Part shown: piece by piece, positions 16,656 to 28,400 of the stretch
How the letters are laid out: each line of letters begins with the position of its first letter
Position numbering within the stretch: the stretch's first letter is position 1
Source of the DNA: Acidicapsa acidisoli
GTDB lineage: Bacteria; Acidobacteriota; Terriglobia; Terriglobales; Acidobacteriaceae
Direction: 5' to 3'
Length of the DNA stretch: 64,000 nt
Assembly: GCF_025685625.1 (NCBI RefSeq)
Contig: NZ_JAGSYI010000001.1
Coordinates: forward strand, 2,147,147 to 2,211,146
Notes under the pieces: model-generated
Databases searched by the model: none
What the model saw: the letters and a program-made list of their open reading frames with translations, nothing else
What the model was told of the DNA's origin: nothing
Position numbers and translations under genes: made by a program

Positions 16656-19151
16656 CTATTCCCCTCGCAACGCCCGGATAGGATCAATCGACGCGGCTCG
16701 GAGCGCGGGAAGTCCGGAAGCCGCGACAGCCAGCAGTAACACAGCGATTGCGGCTGCCGACAGAGCAAACGGATCGAATGGGCTCATATCGAAGAGAAGC
16801 GACCGCATGAGCTGCGATGCGGCGGCGGCCCCTCCTAAACCGAGTACGCATCCGATCACAGCCAGTTTTGTACCCGACCGCAGAACTAGTCGCACAATTG
16901 CTGCCCGCTGCGATCCAAGCGCCATGCGGATTGCCATCTCCTGCACCCGCGATGCCACGGTAAACGAGATGACGCTGTAGATCCCCAGGACCGCGAGCAG
17001 CACCGCAGCAAAGGCAAAGCTGCCGATAAGAATTGTGTTGAAGCGTCGCGGAGCCTCGCTTTGCGAAACAGCCTGCTCCATGGTCTGTACCTGCGTCAGC
17101 GGTAACTGTGGATCGATAGACCGGACCGACGACCGCAACGCATTCTCCATCTGCTCTGCCGGAAGGGAGGACCGGAGCACGATAAATCCGCCGTTTCCAT
17201 TCAGATCGGTAGCAGGGGAGGCGAGCGAGCCTGCGTCATCCTCTGCCTGGTCCACTGGTATGTAGTACTGCTCTTTCGAGGGGTCATCCGGCGAGGTAAG
17301 CTTGACATCCGCTACTTCCCCCACCACCGTCAGCCATGGGGTCTGCATCTCTTGTGTCCCGATGCGCAATCGTTTCCCGATCGGGTCCTGGCCGGGCCAG
17401 TAATGTTCCGCCAGCTTGTGATTCACAATCAGCGCGAGTTGTGTGCCGTGCCGGTCCGACTCTGTAAAGAAGCGCCCTCGGATCAGTGAAATCCCCATCG
17501 CAGGGAAGAAATTCCCCATAACCTGTGATACGGTCGCCAGGTTCATATCCGCCCCCTTGGGCGGTACATACCCTTCCACTACGAATGTTTGATTGTTATT
17601 GTTGCCTCCGGCTGGCAACAGGCTGGTCAGCGCCGTTGTGGTCACTCCGGGCAGCTGATTCAACTGTCTCAGCAGTTCGCGGTTGAATGTATCTACCTGT
17701 GACTGCTTCTCATACTGCTTCTGCGGAAGCGAGTACGAAGCTGTGGTGACATGCTCAGGCCGGAACCCAAGGTCGACCGACCGCATCTTTTCGAAGCTGC
17801 TTAGCAGCAGGCAAGAGGCCGTCAGCAGGACAAGCGCAATTGCAATCTCGGTCACCACGAGCGTTGACCGCAACCGCGCGTGACCTCCGCCTTCCGACCC
17901 GCTCCTGCCGCCTTCTTTCAGGTGCGCGTTGACATTAGTGCGCAGCGCCGCAAACGCAGGGGCCAGGCCGCATACCAGGCCCGTAACCACACCGAGAGCC
18001 AGCGCAAACCCCACGACATTCCAGTTCAGTCCAATTTCGCTGATCCGTGGCAAACTTTCAGGAAGGACACTCTTGCCCACACGAAGCGCCACCGCAGCCA
18101 TCGTCAATCCGAGCACTCCTCCGCTCAGGCTCAGCAGCAGGCTCTCCAGGATCGCCTGACGCAGGAGCGCCGACGCCCTCGCACCTAGCGCCAGCCGCAC
18201 GGCGACCTCTCGTTGCCGCCGGATGGCACGCACGAGCATCAATCCCGCCAAGTTTGCGCACGCAATCAGGAGCACGACCGCGACTGCAAGAAACAGCGTT
18301 TTCAACAGCGGCTTCGTCTGCTCTGTTGTGTCTTCCTGCAGGGGCCGCACCATCGCGCTGATGTGCAGGTTCACCATCATCGCCGGGTAGTTGCGCATGA
18401 TCTCCTGCGCGACTGTCTCCGCGTCGCTCTCGGCCTGTTTGGCTGTAAGGCCCGGCTTCAGCCGCCCCACCATCTGGTAGCTCCAGTTTGCAGCCGAGGC
18501 AGGCGTCAATTCCGGCTCCGTGAAACTCATTGGAACCCAGAGTTCCGAACGGTTGAGTTGACCGGCCACGAGTGGAAACTCGAAGTTGCGCGGCATGACA
18601 CCGATTACGAGATACGGTTTACGATCCAGCAGAATCTTGGTTCCGAGAATCTTCGCGTCGCGATGAAAACGGTTCACCCAGGTTGCATAACTCAGCACCG
18701 CGACCTGCTGGTGATGCTCGTCTTCGTCTGCCGTGAAGACTCGCCCGAGTTGCGGATTCACTGCGAGCGCAGAGAAAACTCCCGCCGTCAGACGCGACGC
18801 ATTCACCTGCGCCGGCTCGCCTATTCCGGACAACTCGTATGCCGCGCCCTGGTACCCGCCCAGTGCGGTAAAGCCATGCGTCTCTCGGGTGTATGCCCGG
18901 ATGTCCGGCACGGTCACGCCGACTTCATTGCTGCCGCCAACGTTCACGCCAGCCAGCCGGTCTGACAACACCATTACCCGCTCCGAATCTGGAAAGGGAA
19001 GTGGCCGCAGCAGCACTGCCTCGACGATGGAGAAGATCGCCGTCGTCGCACCGATGCCAAACGCGAGCATGAGTATCGCCGTGATGGTGAATCCAGGCGA
19101 TTTCGCCAATTGGCGCGTGACAAAGCGAAGATCGAAAAGCAATTTCTGCAT
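16656..19151 (-). CDS. ADOP-type FtsX/MacB-like permease (copy 1)
   Basis: 831 residues. It starts MQKLLFDLRFVTRQLAKSPG, the usual entry of acidobacterial duplicated orphan permeases, followed by membrane segment 1 (FTITAILMLAFGIGATTAIF). A periplasmic MacB_PCD domain covers about 50-260. A first FtsX block has three segments around 285-420 (AVAVVLLIACANLAGLMLVR), and a linker with LRSTLVVTEIAIALVLLTAS precedes a second periplasmic domain. A second FtsX block follows (about 700-830; IGSFAFAAVLLAVLGIYSVI). The two halves are a duplication. No ABC ATPase lies beside it, as is typical of this group. The transported or modulated substrate is unknown. It is convergent with the GH5-like gene and paralogous to 57721-60171. 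Confidence 0.88.
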   Translation of the reverse strand: MQKLLFDLRFVTRQLAKSPGFTITAILMLAFGIGATTAIFSIVEAVLLRPLPFPDSERVMVLSDRLAGVNVGGSNEVGVTVPDIRAYTRETHGFTALGGYQGAAYELSGIGEPAQVNASRLTAGVFSALAVNPQLGRVFTADEDEHHQQVAVLSYATWVNRFHRDAKILGTKILLDRKPYLVIGVMPRNFEFPLVAGQLNRSELWVPMSFTEPELTPASAANWSYQMVGRLKPGLTAKQAESDAETVAQEIMRNYPAMMVNLHISAMVRPLQEDTTEQTKPLLKTLFLAVAVVLLIACANLAGLMLVRAIRRQREVAVRLALGARASALLRQAILESLLLSLSGGVLGLTMAAVALRVGKSVLPESLPRISEIGLNWNVVGFALALGVVTGLVCGLAPAFAALRTNVNAHLKEGGRSGSEGGGHARLRSTLVVTEIAIALVLLTASCLLLSSFEKMRSVDLGFRPEHVTTASYSLPQKQYEKQSQVDTFNRELLRQLNQLPGVTTTALTSLLPAGGNNNNQTFVVEGYVPPKGADMNLATVSQVMGNFFPAMGISLIRGRFFTESDRHGTQLALIVNHKLAEHYWPGQDPIGKRLRIGTQEMQTPWLTVVGEVADVKLTSPDDPSKEQYYIPVDQAEDDAGSLASPATDLNGNGGFIVLRSSLPAEQMENALRSSVRSIDPQLPLTQVQTMEQAVSQSEAPRRFNTILIGSFAFAAVLLAVLGIYSVISFTVASRVQEMAIRMALGSQRAAIVRLVLRSGTKLAVIGCVLGLGGAAAASQLMRSLLFDMSPFDPFALSAAAIAVLLLAVAASGLPALRAASIDPIRALRGE

Positions 19152-19590
19152 GGGGAACTCCTCAATGAGCTCAGGCTGAGTAATTACAGGAGCAATTATC
19201 CTTCCAGTTTCTTATCCGTTAAATCTCATGGAATGAAAAGCCGGACGTCACTTTCGCCCTCGACCGCAATTCGTACTGTCCAATCCTGGAAATAACTGTT
19301 CACAAATGGACGCGGTCGAAGCGGATTGATCCCTGCAATGTTCCTACGATTGCGTGGCCGGTTGAGTTCCATGGCAATTGTAGGTACGCCGCAATTGGCG
19401 CATTTTGGTTCCTTCCGACTATGGAATCACCTACACTGAAGACGCTTTCGGTTCAGACTGTATTCGACGTACGCTCAAGTATTGACGCCGTCACGGAAAC
19501 GGAGCTGCTCTCAGGATAGAGAGCAGCTCCGTTTCTCTTGCGCGGCATTGACCCAAAGGCAATTGCTTCGGCTTAGTGAGTGCGATCAGG
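19152..19590. other. Intergenic region between permease 1 and GH28 gene
   Basis: The 439 bases hold the presumed promoter of the minus-strand permease and, near 19496-19535, a long perfect hairpin that fits the 3' end of the GH28 gene. Nothing else recognisable was found. Confidence 0.45.
19496..19535. terminator. Perfect 17-bp inverted repeat, probable terminator
   Basis: Arms at 19496-19512 and 19519-19535 (GAAACGGAGCTGCTCTC and its exact complement) with a 6-base loop. It lies 56 bases past the stop of the minus-strand GH28 gene. The T-run is weak on both strands (GTTTC), so it may be a terminator with poor U-tract or an RNA-stabilising hairpin. Confidence 0.6.
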
Positions 19591-21210
19591 CTAATTCTCG
19601 ATCGTTTGCTCTTCCGCTTTGGAAATGGCCTGGTCGCGCAGAAATTGGCTGCCGAAGACTCGGAAGTCGGTGACCTGCTTCAGTGAGAATGCCGGGCCTG
19701 ATACGGGGCGGGGCAAACGCAAACGGAATAGATCGGCACCGTTGACGTCGACCAGCACGAATGCCGGGCGTTGGTCAGGCTGAAGCGTAGCGATTTCGAT
19801 GTTGCTCATCTCCAGATTGCGCAGATGGCGCAGGAAGAAGCCGGTGGCGGGCAGAGCGCCGAACATCTCTGGGTCGGGATAGGCGGTTTCGCGCTCTTCC
19901 GGCTTGCGTGCGGCCATCTCGGCGTTGCCGCCGCCTGCTTGTTGCAGGAAGACATCGCTGATCTTGATGTCTTCTATCTGGTATCCCGGGACGCCGCTGA
20001 GAATGGAGGGCAACTGGGATGCGCCGGAGCTGGTGATGTTGCTGAGGATCACGCGCCGCATCACACCGGGCTTTGCATCGCGTGGACCGCGCATGCGCGT
20101 GCCGAGACGCAGAAACGTGGGAGCGCTGCGAATATCGCGCATGGTGATGCCGGTGAAGGTGACGTCCTCGACCAATGCGCCATCTTCGGACTCCAGTGCG
20201 AAGCCCTGGCAGCTTTCAAAGACGCAATTCGAAATCGTGACGTTGCGGAAGCCGCCGTTGGACTCGGTGCCGAGCTTGATGCGGCCGGTGGGAATTCGAA
20301 TTGTCCCTTTCTTCCAGGTGCCGTCGAGCACGGAACCGATCTCGTATCCGCCGGTCACGTAGCAATTGGTGATGGTGAGGTTTTCGGTCGGGCGCGGGTA
20401 GCCGAGGGCGAAGGAACTCTTGGGGCAGATACCGTCGTCGATGGGGGAGTTTACGGTGCAGTTGGAGACGCGGACGTTGCGGCAGCAATCGATGTCGATG
20501 CCATCGCGGTTGGTGTCGATTTTGAGGTTGTCGATGGTGAGATTATCGACGCCTGTGGCGAGGACGCCGAACCAGCCACCTCTGAGGATCGAGAAATCGC
20601 GAAGGATTACGTTGTAGCAGTTTTTGAGCGCGATGGCTTTGTTGCCAACGCCGGGCTTGGTGGTGTCGGGCAGGTCGGTGTCGTTGGAGTGGCCGCGGCT
20701 CAGGCCTTTGCCCCAGATCAGTCCCGGGCCGAGGATGGAGAAGTCATGAATGTTCTCGCACCAGATCAGGCTGTTATGCCAATGATTGTGGCCGTAGTCC
20801 TGAAAGGCGTTCCAGTCAGGATTCTGGGGCTCGGCTGCATCGTAGCCTCCGGTCGCCGTGCCTTCGAGTGGCGTGGAGCCTGCGAGGATGGTTGCGCCCT
20901 GGTCGAGATAGAGGCTGACGAAGCTCTTCAGGTGGATGGAGTAGCTTAGATAGGTTCCTGCGGGGAAATAGACTGTGCCGCCGCCTGCGGTTGCCGCATG
21001 TTCGATGGCGCGATTGATGGCTGCGGTATCGATCGTCTGGCCATCGCCGGTGGCCCCGAAGTGTTTCACGTTGAGGATGCCGGAGTTTGCGAGGGCTTCC
21101 TTGGAAAGCTCTTGCGCTCCTGCACGGACTGCTGTTTGTCCAACTGCTGGAACTCCTACTAGCACTGCGCCTTGTGCGGCCATGGAAAGCAACTGTCGAC
21201 GATCAATCAC
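19591..21210 (-). CDS. Polygalacturonase-like glycoside hydrolase family 28, Tat-exported
   Basis: 539 residues. The N-terminus carries a Tat signal (DRRQLLSMAAQGAVLVGVPA). A pectate-lyase-superfamily entry follows (about 45-90; VKHFGATGDGQTIDTAAINR). The right-handed parallel beta-helix shows GH28 landmarks: N-x-D in DTNRDGIDID (N234, D236), the acid pair D258-D259 in SPIDDGICPKSS, and R/K in GRIKLGTES. GH28 enzymes hydrolyse alpha-1,4-galacturonan or related rhamnogalacturonan; exo or endo action cannot be told here. It is followed by a strong hairpin and lies 144 bases downstream of the GH27 gene on the same strand, probably in one transcription unit with it and the CRTAC gene. Confidence 0.88.
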   Translation of the reverse strand: MIDRRQLLSMAAQGAVLVGVPAVGQTAVRAGAQELSKEALANSGILNVKHFGATGDGQTIDTAAINRAIEHAATAGGGTVYFPAGTYLSYSIHLKSFVSLYLDQGATILAGSTPLEGTATGGYDAAEPQNPDWNAFQDYGHNHWHNSLIWCENIHDFSILGPGLIWGKGLSRGHSNDTDLPDTTKPGVGNKAIALKNCYNVILRDFSILRGGWFGVLATGVDNLTIDNLKIDTNRDGIDIDCCRNVRVSNCTVNSPIDDGICPKSSFALGYPRPTENLTITNCYVTGGYEIGSVLDGTWKKGTIRIPTGRIKLGTESNGGFRNVTISNCVFESCQGFALESEDGALVEDVTFTGITMRDIRSAPTFLRLGTRMRGPRDAKPGVMRRVILSNITSSGASQLPSILSGVPGYQIEDIKISDVFLQQAGGGNAEMAARKPEERETAYPDPEMFGALPATGFFLRHLRNLEMSNIEIATLQPDQRPAFVLVDVNGADLFRLRLPRPVSGPAFSLKQVTDFRVFGSQFLRDQAISKAEEQTIEN

Positions 21211-21354
21211 GGGGAATCACCTCAGTTAGGTTAGGGATTGATTTATGGTACGTGCGGGTATATATGCGGCGATATGCAGGATCGCTTGCATCCGAAACTG
21301 TGATGAATTGGAGTGTCAGTCTCATGGGCAATTGGCTGCATATCGCGCGCGTTT

Positions 21355-22869
21355 CTAATTTACTCGCAGCAGCAAGACGCCATGCGAAGGCACGGGAGCT
21401 GAATACGCTCCGCCTGTGAACTTTACGTCCTTGTGCGCCCACAGGTCATGTGCTTTTTTTACACGGTTCAGGTGCAGATCGGTCAGATGGATGGTCGCGT
21501 CGGATGGGGTAGCTCCGAGATTGACGACACCGACTGCGACGCCGCCATCGGCCATTGGCTTGACCCAGGTCTCAAGGTCGCCGTTCTTGATGGGCGAGGC
21601 CTGTTTGCCCAGGGAGTCCTGATCGACGGCGATGACTTCCTTATTTAAAAGGATTGATTTGGTGACAGGTGTCATGTCACGCACGTCGTTGCCGGCCAGC
21701 AGGGGCGCGGCTGTGAGCGCCCATAGGCTCATGTGGGAGCGGTATTCGTCGTCGGTCATATGCCCGTTGCCGACTTCTAGCATGTCAGGGTCGTTCCAGT
21801 GACCTGGGCCGGCATAGGGCGCCGTGGGCACCTGTTGCTCCACGTTGCCGATCATGCTCGACCACTCGTCGCGGATGTCGCCTGTTGTGCGCCAGAGATT
21901 GCCGCCGACCTCGGTGCCCCATTTTTCAACGTTGCCCCAGCCGTATTCGCACAGGCTGTAGACGATGGGACGGCCAGTAGATTTGAGGGCCGCACCCATC
22001 TTCTGATAGACGGGTTGCAGCGCATCGTTCTTGTAGATATTTCGGGCGCTGCACCAGTCGTACTTCAGGTAGTCAATGCCCCAGGAGGCGAAGGTCTTCG
22101 CATCCTGCTCCTCGTGACCGTAGCTGGCGGGATAACCTGCGCAGGTGCGCGGTCCGGGCGAAGAGTAGATGCCCAATTTCAGTCCTTTGGAGTGGACATA
22201 GTCGGACAGAGCCTTCATGTCTGGAAACTTGTGGTTGGATTGCAGGTTGCCCTGCGCGTCGCGTACGCCTTCCCAGGTGTCGTCGATGTTGACGTAGATG
22301 TAGCCTGCATCGCGCATTCCGCTGGATACCATCGCGTCGGCCATAGTACGGACGGTTTGGTCATCGATCTTTCCAGCAAAAAGGTTCCAGCTATTCCAGC
22401 CCATCGGCGGAGTTTTGGCCAGATCGTTGCCGGGCACTTTTTGCAGCGGCGGAGGTTCAATGTAGCTCACGGAGGGAATATCTACGGTCGCAGCGGCGGG
22501 AGTAGCGACCAGATTGTGATGACCGCGCTCGATGCCGTGCAACTCGCCGTTGACCAGGTCGCCGACGAGAAATGGCCTCGTGGCGCTCCATGCGGCAAAG
22601 AGCTCGAAGTGGCTTCCTGTCGCTGTGCCCTTCATTTGCACGGTGTAGTCCAAGTTCTTCATGGTGCCGGTCAATTCGTTGCCATTCTGCTTCAGTTCTA
22701 TGAGTGATTTCGGTTGTTCGCCGTTATCCAGAGGCTTGGCAACCACCATCCAGCGCCCGGTGAGGCTTTGCCCATGTCCTGAAACCGAGCCGAATAAGAA
22801 ACAAGACACCGCAAGGGCGTAAACGCTAACGGTTGCTAATACCCCATTGCGCAGCCAGCTCTTTTGCAT
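21355..22869 (-). CDS. Alpha-galactosidase, GH27, with N-terminal accessory domain
   Basis: About 504 residues from ATG 22869, which follows GGAGA at 7 bases; the frame opens at 22902. The signal segment is at about 1-34 (NGVLATVSVYALAVSCFLFG). An N-terminal beta-rich domain at about 38-125 (GRWMVVAKPLDNGEQPKSLI) precedes the GH27 barrel: TPPMGWNSWNLF (153-164), YIYVNIDDTWEG, LKLGIYSSPG, YLKYDWC with nucleophile D271, and RTTGDIRDEW with the acid/base Asp. A small C-terminal beta-sandwich ends the protein. The enzyme removes terminal alpha-galactose from oligo- or polysaccharides. A candidate operator lies upstream at 22965. It is encoded between the CRTAC and GH28 genes on the same strand. 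Confidence 0.92.
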   Translation of the reverse strand: MQKSWLRNGVLATVSVYALAVSCFLFGSVSGHGQSLTGRWMVVAKPLDNGEQPKSLIELKQNGNELTGTMKNLDYTVQMKGTATGSHFELFAAWSATRPFLVGDLVNGELHGIERGHHNLVATPAAATVDIPSVSYIEPPPLQKVPGNDLAKTPPMGWNSWNLFAGKIDDQTVRTMADAMVSSGMRDAGYIYVNIDDTWEGVRDAQGNLQSNHKFPDMKALSDYVHSKGLKLGIYSSPGPRTCAGYPASYGHEEQDAKTFASWGIDYLKYDWCSARNIYKNDALQPVYQKMGAALKSTGRPIVYSLCEYGWGNVEKWGTEVGGNLWRTTGDIRDEWSSMIGNVEQQVPTAPYAGPGHWNDPDMLEVGNGHMTDDEYRSHMSLWALTAAPLLAGNDVRDMTPVTKSILLNKEVIAVDQDSLGKQASPIKNGDLETWVKPMADGGVAVGVVNLGATPSDATIHLTDLHLNRVKKAHDLWAHKDVKFTGGAYSAPVPSHGVLLLRVN

Positions 22870-22964
22870 CACTATTCTCCATATGGTTGGGAAATGTCGC
22901 ACTGTCAGACACAGGATCGCTGTGTATCTGTCATCTCAGCTTCGACTTTCAAGCGGAATCGAAT

Positions 22965-22978
22965 TGTATACGATTACA
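22965..22978. promoter_or_regulatory. Candidate LacI/CcpA-type operator, site 2
   Basis: TGTATACGATTACA with central CG, 95 bases before the GH27 start on the minus strand. It differs from the cre pattern TGWAANCGNTNWCA at one position and shares the CGATTACA half with other sites here. Candidate only. Confidence 0.42.
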
Positions 22979-23087
22979 TCAAGGTCGCACCAATTGAAAG
23001 CCTCCCTCGGAAGAATTGTAGATAAGGCGGAGGACGTGTCGCAGTCCCTTTGGAGCGGTGAGCAAAACTGACGCCGTCGCAGCTTGC

Positions 23088-24782
<1,695 letters not shown>

Positions 24783-25034
24783 ATTTTCGCCGTTCCAGAC
24801 CGTGAACGTTGCCGGTCAGATTGCAGCCTGAGATGGGGCCCGGGATTGCAGTGGGCGGGCGGCAAAAGGCAATTTAGCGGCGGAAAGGAAATTACACTCG
24901 GAAGGCATTTCTGCTCCGTTGCCGGCCAAGAATCTGGCGAGAGGTCCAGTCTGAAAAGTGAAGATCTATGATCGCGGGCAACAGGCATAACAAGTGTCGG
25001 AAGAATAGCAAACAATGCTCGTTGAAGAAAGATG

Positions 25035-25063
25035 TTGACAGCCGTCTTGGCAGTGCAATAGTG
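25035..25063 (+). promoter_or_regulatory. Possible sigma70-type promoter for TonB receptor copy 2
   Basis: TTGACA at 25035-25040, then a 16-17 base spacer and AATAGT/ATAGTG. The -35 box is a perfect consensus; the -10 box is weak. Its position upstream of the operator-like site at 25133 fits a roadblock or repressor arrangement. Confidence 0.3.
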
Positions 25064-25132
25064 TTTCTGTCGATTTATCTGTGAACTTTAAGTCGTGCCG
25101 AATAACGATAGAACCATTCGGGTCGATAGAAA

Positions 25133-25146
25133 AGTAAACGATTCCA
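25133..25146. promoter_or_regulatory. Candidate LacI/CcpA-type operator, site 3
   Basis: AGTAAACGATTCCA, sharing GTAAACGATT with the other three sites. It lies upstream of the second TonB receptor and downstream of a possible promoter. It is the least symmetric of the four sites. Confidence 0.33.
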
Positions 25147-25458
25147 TTCTGCTGACCGGGAGTGGTTTCCGCAAATAAAGAATGCAGTCAGATAGACCAA
25201 ACAGTTGCGCTAACCCGGATAGAGAGACAACAGCCGCTTAACCAATACGTCAACCAGCACGACGAGAACGCCAATTCATCCAGGGGTCCGCTCCGAGGCA
25301 AGACTCGCCTCGCGAAGGTCTCTGCTTGCTCGCGAGCGTGGACGTTCACGCTTGCGGGCGAATGCCAACTCGCCGTAAACGGTGACTAATGCAATGCAAG
25401 CACCTCTTCAATGAGGGCAATGAAAACACAAGAAAAGTTCGATCTTGAAGGAGACATG

Positions 25459-28400
25459 ATGCGAGATAACTTATCAAGAATTAGCCGGTACGTGAGAATG
25501 GCAATTCTTGGAGCGTTTCTGCTGTCAATGACCAACATGAGTTTTGGGCAGGATACCAATGCCTCTCTCAGTGGAACGGTGACGGACCCGAGCAATGCGG
25601 CTATCCCAGGCGCGAAGCTGACGATTACCAACCAGGCAACTGGATTCGAAGCTAATGGTGAAGCGGACGCCCAGGGCGAATATACATTTCGCAACCTGAC
25701 GCCAGGTACCTACAACCTGTCGATATCTGCGCCGAACTTCGAATCAACCCTGCAAAAGGGAATCGAACTAGCGCTGAACCAGGTGGCACGCGTGGATGTT
25801 CACCTGACGGTCGGCAAGTCTGACCAGACCATTACGGTGACGAGCGACGCCTCGCTCATCAATTATGAAAACCCGACGCTTGAGGGCGGTGTAAGCCCCG
25901 AGACGCTGAAGGATATGCCGCTCACCATTTCGGGCATGCCACGTTCGTCGATCGGCCTCGCGCTCTTGATGCCCGGTGTTTCGACGGGCAGCAGCGGAAA
26001 CGCATATGAAGCTCGTGTCAATGGCGGCATGGTGACAGGCGATGAAGCGCTGCTGGACGGCGCAACCATGACCGAAGGCTTCATGAACCAGAGTGGCATG
26101 GTTTCTCTCTACGAAGATTTCCAGATGTCCCCGGATATGGTGAGCGAAGTCCATGTGCTGACGGCCAATTACGAGGCCCAGTATGGGGCCACTACATCGG
26201 GGCAACTTATCGTCCAGAGCAAGGGTGGCGGCGAGCAGTTTCATGGCGCTGCTTTTGAATACCTCCGCAACGACAAATTGAATGCGACCCAATATGGGGC
26301 CACGGTTGTGGATGGTCATGTTGTCAAGCCGAAGGACAAGGAAAATAACTACGGGGCGAATATTGGCGGACCTGTCTATCTTCCATGGCTGCACGGCGCG
26401 AATTCGTCCAGGAAGGCATACTTCTACTTCAACTGGGAGGCATATCAGGACCATGGTGCGCCCGTTGTAACGCCCTTGTCCATTGCTTCCTTGAATGCTC
26501 GACAAGGCAACTTCAGTAACTACAAGGACAGCAGCGGCAACCTGATCCCGCTCTACTACCCTGTTGTGATGGACCGGACGAATCCTCTGTACAACTATTC
26601 CGGTCAACAGATCTCCCAGAACATCATTGATCCATCGATTTGGTCGCAGATCGAAGATCCGATCGCGAAGGCGTGGGTCGCCGCCATGCCGACACCAACC
26701 AACAACAACGAACTAAACAACTATCTGCCGAGCAATGGCGGGCAAGGCTCGTTGACCAACGCTGAAAACGTGTACATGACGCGCGAGGATTTCAGCTTCC
26801 GGGACAGCGATCACTTCTACTTCACCTACTGGCGGCAGTATTCCCAGCCCAACCTCAACACGTCGTTACCGAAGGCCTTATCCACGGCACAGCCGGCCAG
26901 TCCCGAGAATGCACCGGTGTCGCGTCTTAACTGGGAGCACACTTTCTCGCCTGTCCTTACCAACCACTTCACTTTTGGTTATTTGAATCGCAATGAAGGC
27001 TACTATGCGCTGAACGCGGGTTCGAACCTGCCAACAGTCGCGGGTGTGGCGAATGGCGATCTGCCGGAATTCACTTTCAGCCAGTACTCGCAGCTTGGCG
27101 ACAATTATGGCGCGTCCGGTAACAGTAGAACAGAACGCCCGACATGGGCACTGAACGATGTGGTTACGTACGTTAGGGGCAAACACACCTTCACTTTCGG
27201 CTACGAATGGCGGAATGCGGGCGGCAACATTCGCAACGCCACGAATCAAGGCGGCACATTTGGTTTCTCTCAGAGCACTACCGGCATAGCAGGCACGAAT
27301 TCGGGTGACGACATGCTCGCCTTCATGTTGGGCGCAACGTCCTCCGCGAGTGTGGAGTTCGTGAATGTCAAGAGCACTTATCCCCGCCAGTTTGGCTCGG
27401 CGGCTCACATTTCGGATGCATGGCGCGCCACTCCGAGGCTTACCTTCAGCTATGGCATTCGCTGGGATTACATCGCTCCCTCGGAAGACAAGAACAACCA
27501 CTTCTCGTTCTTCGATCCGAACGGCGCCAATCCTGATGCGTGCAACACGGTGAATGGCTCGACAACGTGTCTGCCTGGTCGGTTGGCCTTTGCGGGCAAC
27601 GGATACGGCAGCGCCAGCTTTGGAGCCCGCTATCCGGAGAATCTGGACCTCTACAACTTCTCGCCCCGCGTCGGTTTTTCGTACTCTCTGGATCAGGCCG
27701 GTAAGACGGTTGTTCGAGCAGGCTATGGCATTTACTACGGGCAAGCATTCTATCCGGGCTGGGGCGGCGGTATGAGCCTCGACGGCTTCAACACGGATGC
27801 TCAGGTATCGCAGATAGGAGTCGGGACCTCGGCAGGTACCACGGCTCAACAGCCACAGATGTATCTTAGCCATACCGGCTTTACTCCGTTTGTTCCAGCA
27901 TCAACTTCAAATATTTCTTCCGGTGCGGACAACGGAATATCGCCGCTTTACCGTCCAGAGGACGCTAACCGCCGTCCGTATTCGTCGCAGTGGAACCTTA
28001 CCGTAGAGCGAGAGTTGCCGAACAACTTCTTTGTGAGCGCCTCCTATGTGGGGACGAAGGGCACACACCTGCCCTCGGACAAGAGTCCAATCAATGTCAT
28101 CGATCCCTTCACTGGGACCTTCAACACTCTTGCTTCGACGCCGGTTATCGGCGCCAACGGGACACAGGTGTTGGACACCGTGCTTAAGGCCAACTACAAC
28201 GCAACTGTCGCTGCGAACGGCTATGATGGCCCGACTGTCTTCGCACAGAATGGCATCAGTCAGCAGCCGTACGCCGGCTGGGCTGGGCAGCTTCTGAATT
28301 GCACTCCTACACTCGCGCAAGCCCTGTTACCGTACCCGCAGTATTGCGGTAATCTTCAGGGAGAGAATGAAGGACATGGCAACTCAATCTACAACTCCTT

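Larger units (their letters stand above)
24783..25458. other. Divergent regulatory region between CRTAC copy 2 and TonB receptor copy 2
   Basis: The 676 bases contain no convincing gene. A TTGACA box at 25035-25040 with an AATAGT-like box about 16-17 bases later could be a promoter for the receptor. The operator-like site at 25133 lies about 70 bases further on. Short inverted repeats occur near 25290-25370. The long leader before the receptor start (25459) is notable but shows no riboswitch that I recognise. Confidence 0.4.

Noticed and set aside
19771..20949. 392-codon open frame on the plus strand
   Set aside because: It lies entirely antisense to the GH28 gene, is extremely rich in A/V/G/D, and mirrors the codon pattern of the real gene.
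26878..27873. 331-codon open frame on the minus strand
   Set aside because: Antisense to TonB receptor copy 2 with no start signal or recognisable domain.
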